Shown here one piece after another: positions 24,468 to 27,908 of a DNA stretch of 27,908 nucleotides. The stretch lies in NCBI GenBank assembly GCA_025360265.1, contig JANYCP010000185.1, positions 1-27,908 on the forward strand, in the 5' to 3' direction. This DNA is from Gemmatimonadota bacterium. Its GTDB lineage: Bacteria > Gemmatimonadota > Gemmatimonadetes > Gemmatimonadales > GWC2-71-9. The notes under the pieces are model-generated. The model was not told where the DNA came from. It saw only the letters and a list, made by a program, of their open reading frames with translations, and did no database searches. A program made the translations under genes and the position numbers. The stretch's first letter is position 1. Every line of letters begins with the position of its first letter.

Positions 24468-25555
24468 GGGGCTTGGGGCAAGGGGCGTGGGACTCGGGGC
24501 GTGGCACTTGGGACAGGGGAGACGGGCCACGCGTGCGCGCCGATTCCCGTTGGCTCGAGGTGCACGGCGTCGCCGATTTTCGCAGCGTCACTCGACGCAG
24601 CAACCTCAACTTCATTTCCGTCGGGCAGCGTGACCATGAAAAATGCCGATGCACCAGCGAACCGCCGATGCGCAATGGTGCCAGCAACCGGACCGCGGTC
24701 GGCGAAACGCAGCGCATCCGGACGCAATACCAACGTCGCCGCTCCGGTGCCCTCGCCAACGATTCGTGCGTGCCAATCCACGCCGATGGCGCGCACGAGC
24801 GCGTGGCGTTCGTCTCTCGACATGATTGTTCCGGCCAACTGCGATGCACGACCAACAAATCCCGCCACGAACGGTGTCGCCGGTCGCTCGTAAAGCGATT
24901 CGGGGGTGCCGAGTTGTTCGAGTTTGCCGAGATGCAACAGCGCGATACGGTCGGCAAGATCGAACGCTTCCTCCTGTTCGTGCGTGACGAGTACCGTCGT
25001 GATGCCGATGCGGCGCACGAGTTCGCGAAGCTCACGGCGAGTCCGGCCGCGCAACGATGGATCGAGGTTGGACAGCGGCTCGTCGAGCAGGAGTACGCGA
25101 GGTCTCGGTGCCAAGGCGCGAGCGAGGGCGACGCGTTGCTGTTGCCCGCCAGAAAGTGCGGTGACTGCGCGAGACTCGAGGCCAGCGAGGTCGACGGCTG
25201 TGAGGGCCTCGGCGACTCGGGCCTCACGATCGGGCCGGGCGAGGTGCTCGCCATCGAGACCATATCCGACGTTCGCTCCGACCGACATGTGAGGAAACAG
25301 AGCGTAGTGCTGGAAGACCATTCCGCAACGGCGAGCCAGCGCCGGCCGACTGGTCACGTCATCGCCGTCCAGCATGATGCGACCATGATCCACCGATTCG
25401 AATCCCGCGATGAGGCGCAGCAAGGTGGTCTTGCCGCTGCCGCTTGGGCCCAGCAACGCGACCAGCTCCCCTTGGGCAATGTCGAGCGAGACATCGGAGA
25501 CGACCGTCGTCGACCCGAATCGCTTGGCGAGATTCTCCAGACGTACCGAACTCAC
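24464..25555 (-). CDS. ABC transporter ATPase, ferric-iron/CUT1-like (FbpC type)
   Basis: This 363-residue ATPase drives the partner double permease. Walker A GPSGSGKT is at 36-43, the Q-loop at about 82 (FQHYALFP), signature LSGGQ at 134-138, Walker B LLLDEP with Asp158-Glu159, and the switch His in LVTHEQEEAF. A TOBE-like regulatory domain with LRPDALRF follows from about 250. The GTG at 25555 overlaps the binding-protein stop (GTGA) and is therefore preferred to the longer frame. The last 17 or so residues are a proline-rich tail (PVSPVPSATPRVPRPLPQAP) encoded by heptamer array E, with no counterpart expected in the family; it is likely a late addition by repeat expansion over the old stop. 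Confidence 0.92.
   Translation of the reverse strand: MSSVRLENLAKRFGSTTVVSDVSLDIAQGELVALLGPSGSGKTTLLRLIAGFESVDHGRIMLDGDDVTSRPALARRCGMVFQHYALFPHMSVGANVGYGLDGEHLARPDREARVAEALTAVDLAGLESRAVTALSGGQQQRVALARALAPRPRVLLLDEPLSNLDPSLRGRTRRELRELVRRIGITTVLVTHEQEEAFDLADRIALLHLGKLEQLGTPESLYERPATPFVAGFVGRASQLAGTIMSRDERHALVRAIGVDWHARIVGEGTGAATLVLRPDALRFADRGPVAGTIAHRRFAGASAFFMVTLPDGNEVEVAASSDAAKIGDAVHLEPTGIGAHAWPVSPVPSATPRVPRPLPQAP
24468..24516. repeat. Heptamer array E inside the 3' end of the ATPase gene
   Basis: Seven consecutive 7-bp units lie directly before the permease ATG as read on the plus strand: GGGGCTT, GGGGCAA, GGGGCGT, GGGACTC, GGGGCGT, GGCACTT, GGGACAG. They vary at positions 4-7 but keep period. 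Unlike arrays A-D this one is translated, in the ATPase frame. The unit GGGGCGT is identical to that of array A, 21 kb away. Confidence 0.85.
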
Positions 25556-26586
25556 GGCGTCACCCCGGTCTTGCCGCTGCCGCGCACCCGTTGGTCCCAG
25601 TACCGCATCCACAAAGCTCCATTCTTGGCCACCATCGCCCAATCCATCGGTGCGGTCACCATCTTGCGATCCACTTCGGCCACCCACGCCGGTACGCGGT
25701 CGACTGGCAGATCCGTGCGGGCAGGAAGCCGCCAGTTTTTTTCGGCGGTAAGCACCTGCGCGTCAACACTGCCGACCCATTCTACGAAGCGTTCGGCCGC
25801 ACGCCGATGCTTCGTGCCCTTCACGATCGCGATCGCGTCTTCGATCACCGGCGTGCCACTTTTCGGATAGGTGAATGCGAACGGATACCCCTGCTCCCGC
25901 CAGATCAGCAGGTCCGGCAAGTCCCAGAGCGTGATCGTTCCTTCGCCCCGCGCCAGTTTCTGCGCAAGAATCGCTGGATTGAGCGCGTAGCTCCGAGTTT
26001 GCCCGTCGAGTTTTCGGAGCCAAGCAACTCCCTGGGTCGTGTCGCCCGTCTCCCGCACGCTGCGCGACATCACCATTCCCCAGATCGCTCGCATCGTGCC
26101 GCTGGCCACCGGATCGCGAATCAGAATCTGGTCGCGCCACTTCGGCTGCAACACGTCGTCCCAGTCTTGCGGTGCATCGTCGGCCTTGACCAGGTTGCTG
26201 TTGTACGCGATCACTGCCGGCGTACGATAGACCGGCCAGTACATCTCATCCGGTCCGATGCCGCTCGAATCAACACTCCGCCACCAGCCAGGACGAAACG
26301 GCTCGACCAAACCTTCGCGTACGCCACCATCAAAGAGCGTGGTCGGACCGCCGAACCAGACATCCGCCACCGGATTCGGCTTCTCGAAACGCAGGCGGTC
26401 GACGATGTCCTGACTTCCCATATCGAGCCAACGTACGTCAATGTCGGGATTCTCCGATTCGAAAACATGCTCCATCAATTCGAGCTGCTCGCGACCATGC
26501 GGCGAATACAGAGTGAGGTGTTCGCGATGATCCGGGACGCACGCCGTGACAGCACAGAAGGCCAGGCAGATCTGAAAACGCGTCAT
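25552..26586 (-). CDS. Periplasmic substrate-binding lipoprotein, ferric-iron ABC type
   Basis: This 344-residue protein delivers substrate to the FbpB/C-type transporter. A short signal with lipobox V13-T-A-C16 marks it as a lipoprotein. The body is a class II binding protein of the FbpA cluster: LTLYSPHGREQLELMEHVFE, ADVWFGGPTTLFDGG, GLVEPF, YWPVYRTPAVIAYNSNLV and DWDDVLQPKWRDQI are typical blocks. The paired tyrosines that bind iron in FbpA are not evident; YAL stands in the region, so another cargo such as a phosphonate or sugar phosphate remains possible. The ATG at 26586 shares a base with the upstream stop (TGATG), and its own stop overlaps the ATPase start. Confidence 0.85.
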   Translation of the reverse strand: MTRFQICLAFCAVTACVPDHREHLTLYSPHGREQLELMEHVFESENPDIDVRWLDMGSQDIVDRLRFEKPNPVADVWFGGPTTLFDGGVREGLVEPFRPGWWRSVDSSGIGPDEMYWPVYRTPAVIAYNSNLVKADDAPQDWDDVLQPKWRDQILIRDPVASGTMRAIWGMVMSRSVRETGDTTQGVAWLRKLDGQTRSYALNPAILAQKLARGEGTITLWDLPDLLIWREQGYPFAFTYPKSGTPVIEDAIAIVKGTKHRRAAERFVEWVGSVDAQVLTAEKNWRLPARTDLPVDRVPAWVAEVDRKMVTAPMDWAMVAKNGALWMRYWDQRVRGSGKTGVTP

Positions 26587-26888
26587 CAAACTGGCGGAGG
26601 CCCTTCGGGAGGGGATTCAGGCGGTGTCTTGTCGCGCCCGATCGCAAAGGCGAGGATGAAGGCGATCATGGCCGCAACCATCAGCGTCTCGCCCGCTCCG
26701 CCACCGGTGTTGTTCAGCAGCAGCAGCATTCCGGCGGAGACGGAGATCGTTCCGATCCCTCGGAGCACTTCGTCGAGGTTCTTCCACCGGGTCTGAATCC
26801 CCCAGTGAATCGCTCCGACCAGGCCGACGACCCCCAGCGCGAGGATGCCCCACCAGATCCAGACCCAGTAGCGCCTACCTGTGATCAT
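26586..26888 (-). CDS. Small membrane protein of unknown function
   Basis: This 100-residue protein matches no family I recognise. It has three likely membrane helices (about 10-28, 45-60 and 68-82) and a proline-rich cytoplasmic-type tail rich in PP pairs (RDKTPPESPPEGPPPV). A WxWxWWG aromatic cluster begins the first helix, and an NNTGGG loop joins helices 2 and 3. It heads the transporter operon, and its stop overlaps the binding-protein start as TGATG, so it is made with that system. It could be an accessory subunit or a separate envelope protein; neither can be shown. No clear ribosome site precedes the ATG. The 66-bp gap before the DUF971 stop contains nothing clear. Confidence 0.65.
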   Translation of the reverse strand: MITGRRYWVWIWWGILALGVVGLVGAIHWGIQTRWKNLDEVLRGIGTISVSAGMLLLLNNTGGGAGETLMVAAMIAFILAFAIGRDKTPPESPPEGPPPV

Positions 26889-26954
26889 TGAAGACTCTGA
26901 TGCGGGAATGGGACGGAAAGACCCGGAATAGACCTGAAACGGTAGCGGTCACCT

Positions 26955-27281
26955 TCACCCCCGCCAAGGGGGTGGCTGGGCGTCAGCCGCGCGCAATGCG
27001 GCAAATGTGTAGATCCCGGTGCCATGCCCATCGCTCCAGCGGATCTTGAGCCCATAGGCTCCCACCAGCTCCAGCGTGTCGATGGCGACGTCTTCGGGGA
27101 CCGTGGCCGGGTCGAGAATCGGGCGCCCCGACATCTCCTCGACGCACCCAGCACACGGACAAGCCAGACGAAGCGCACGGGCGGGAAAGAGGCTCACCTC
27201 ACCGGCGCCGTCCCAGTCCAGTTCCAGTCCGTCAGGGCGCCGCCGAACCGCCTTCGGCACGCGTTTATCTTGGGGGTTCAT
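26955..27281 (-). CDS. DUF971 / gamma-butyrobetaine-hydroxylase-like N-terminal domain protein
   Basis: This 108-residue stand-alone PF06155-type protein has the domain signature in full: an early WDGAGEVSLFPARALRLACPCAGC block with Cys41, Cys43 and Cys46, VEEMSGRPIL, the central LELVGAYGLKIRWSDGHGTGIYTFAALR and a short tail. Family members are often linked by neighbourhood to Fe-S cluster carriers of the Mrp/ApbC type, and their function is unsettled. Cysteine spacing suggests metal binding. It is divergent from aconitase, an Fe-S enzyme, with a 30-bp gap; a role in cluster supply is inference. A 7-bp stem (CACCCCC, 5-nt loop, GGGGGTG at 26956-26974) overlaps its stop and may act as a weak terminator. 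Confidence 0.85.
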   Translation of the reverse strand: MNPQDKRVPKAVRRRPDGLELDWDGAGEVSLFPARALRLACPCAGCVEEMSGRPILDPATVPEDVAIDTLELVGAYGLKIRWSDGHGTGIYTFAALRAADAQPPPWRG

Positions 27282-27311
27282 GCGCGAATCTTACCCCGGA
27301 AGCCCGCCCAG

Positions 27312-27908
27312 ATGACCCATCCCGATCCGTTCAACGCCCGCCGTGCCCTGAAGTCTGCAACTCCAGACGTGGCGTTCTACTCGCTGGAAGCTCTGGAACA
27401 GGCGGGACTCACCCGCCTCGATCGCCTCCCCTTTTCAATCCGCGTCCTGCTCGAGAATGCGCTGCGGCACCTCGGCCGGGGCTTCGTCACCGAGGAACAC
27501 GTTCGCGCCCTCGCCCAGTGGACGCCGGAGACTGCCGGTCGCGAGATACCGTTTATGCCAGCCCGGGTCGTGCTCCAGGACTTCACCGGCGTGCCATGTG
27601 TGGTCGACCTCGCCGCGATGCGCGATGCGATGGCGGCAATGGGGGGCGATCCCAGCAAGATCAACCCGGTCGTGCCATGCGACCTGGTGATCGATCATTC
27701 AGTGCAGGTGGACCACTACGGCACCGCCGACGCATTCAAGATGAATGTCGCGCTCGAATTCGAGCGAAACACCGAGCGATATCAGCTCCTCAAGTTTGCC
27801 CAACGCGCCTTTGAAAATTTCCGTGTCGTGCCACCGGGCACTGGCATCGTGCACCAGGTCAATCTCGAATACTTGTCGCCGTGCGTCCAGCTCCGGGACT
27901 TCGCCGGT
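27312..27908 (+). CDS. acnA: Aconitate hydratase A, N-terminal part (partial)
   Basis: These are the first 199 residues of a [4Fe-4S] aconitase, which isomerises citrate to isocitrate; the frame is open to the right edge and about 700 residues should follow. The N-terminal order matches bacterial AcnA/IRP1-like enzymes: FYSLEAL, LPFSIRVLLENALRH, EIPFMPARVVLQDFTGVPCVVDLAAMRDAM, KINPVVPCDLVIDHSVQVDHYG and GTGIVHQVNLEYL. The cluster cysteines lie beyond the window. No strong ribosome site precedes the ATG. With citrate synthase at 7.9 kb the window carries two successive TCA enzymes, though not in one operon. Confidence 0.96.
   Translation, partial: MTHPDPFNARRALKSATPDVAFYSLEALEQAGLTRLDRLPFSIRVLLENALRHLGRGFVTEEHVRALAQWTPETAGREIPFMPARVVLQDFTGVPCVVDLAAMRDAMAAMGGDPSKINPVVPCDLVIDHSVQVDHYGTADAFKMNVALEFERNTERYQLLKFAQRAFENFRVVPPGTGIVHQVNLEYLSPCVQLRDFAG

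Noticed and set aside
24305..26796. Long plus-strand open frames opposite the ABC transporter genes
   Set aside because: They mirror strong family-matching genes on the minus strand, and GC-rich DNA commonly leaves antisense frames open. Products are low-complexity and Arg-rich.
26889..26954. A further degenerate heptamer array (GGAATGG, GACGGAA, GAATAGA)
   Set aside because: Similarity between successive 7-bp blocks is weak and could arise from base composition.

Overview
The window is about 28 kb of GC-rich, densely coding bacterial chromosome with 26 protein genes. No rRNA, tRNA, CRISPR, transposase or phage gene was seen. An alternative complex III operon, a TonB-dependent receptor, a lipoprotein-type binding protein and Tat export together point to a Gram-negative, aerobically respiring organism. 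The mix, plus Ser/Thr kinases and heptanucleotide arrays between genes, suggests Gemmatimonadota or a related phylum. That placement is inference; there is no 16S gene here to confirm it.

Layout. 1-3385 (minus): 3-hydroxyisobutyrate-dehydrogenase-like enzyme, TrmJ-like tRNA methyltransferase, then actA and actB of alternative complex III; actB runs off the left edge. 3491-6955 (plus): dinB, queF, acyl-CoA dehydrogenase. 6990-7823 (minus): a degenerate ADP-ribosylglycohydrolase-like protein. 7917-9203 (plus): citrate synthase. 9329-11272 (minus): arginine decarboxylase speA. 11318-12259 (plus): YfcH/TIGR01777 epimerase. 12297-15982 (plus): a tightly coupled run queC-queE-degenerate HD protein-pseudokinase/kinase. 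16109-17971 (plus): TonB-dependent receptor. 17982-19529 (minus): M61 peptidase. 19594-19812 (minus): infA. 19866-26888 (minus): an operon of small membrane protein, binding protein, ABC ATPase, double permease, MFS transporter and M3 peptidase, most of them joined by 1-4 bp stop/start overlaps. 26955-27281 (minus): DUF971 protein. 27312-end (plus): aconitase, partial.

How the genes work together. Citrate synthase and aconitase belong to the TCA cycle, and the acyl-CoA dehydrogenase to beta-oxidation. Alternative complex III passes quinol electrons on to the terminal oxidases. queC, queE and queF cover most of the preQ1 (queuosine) route, although they sit at two separate loci. The ABC operon resembles ferric-iron (FbpABC) importers.

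Most unusual content. (1) Five arrays of tandem 7-bp units at gene ends. Unit sequences differ between most sites, and three sites form paired arms. At two convergent gene pairs the arrays supply stop codons and a hairpin for both genes; at another site the array encodes a proline-rich protein tail. (2) A kinase with an inactive-looking N-terminal kinase domain and an intact C-terminal one, co-transcribed with an HD-fold protein that has lost its HD aspartate, both coupled to the preQ0 genes. (3) An ADP-ribosylglycohydrolase-like protein lacking its metal-binding aspartates. No gene-free stretch exceeds about 130 bp.
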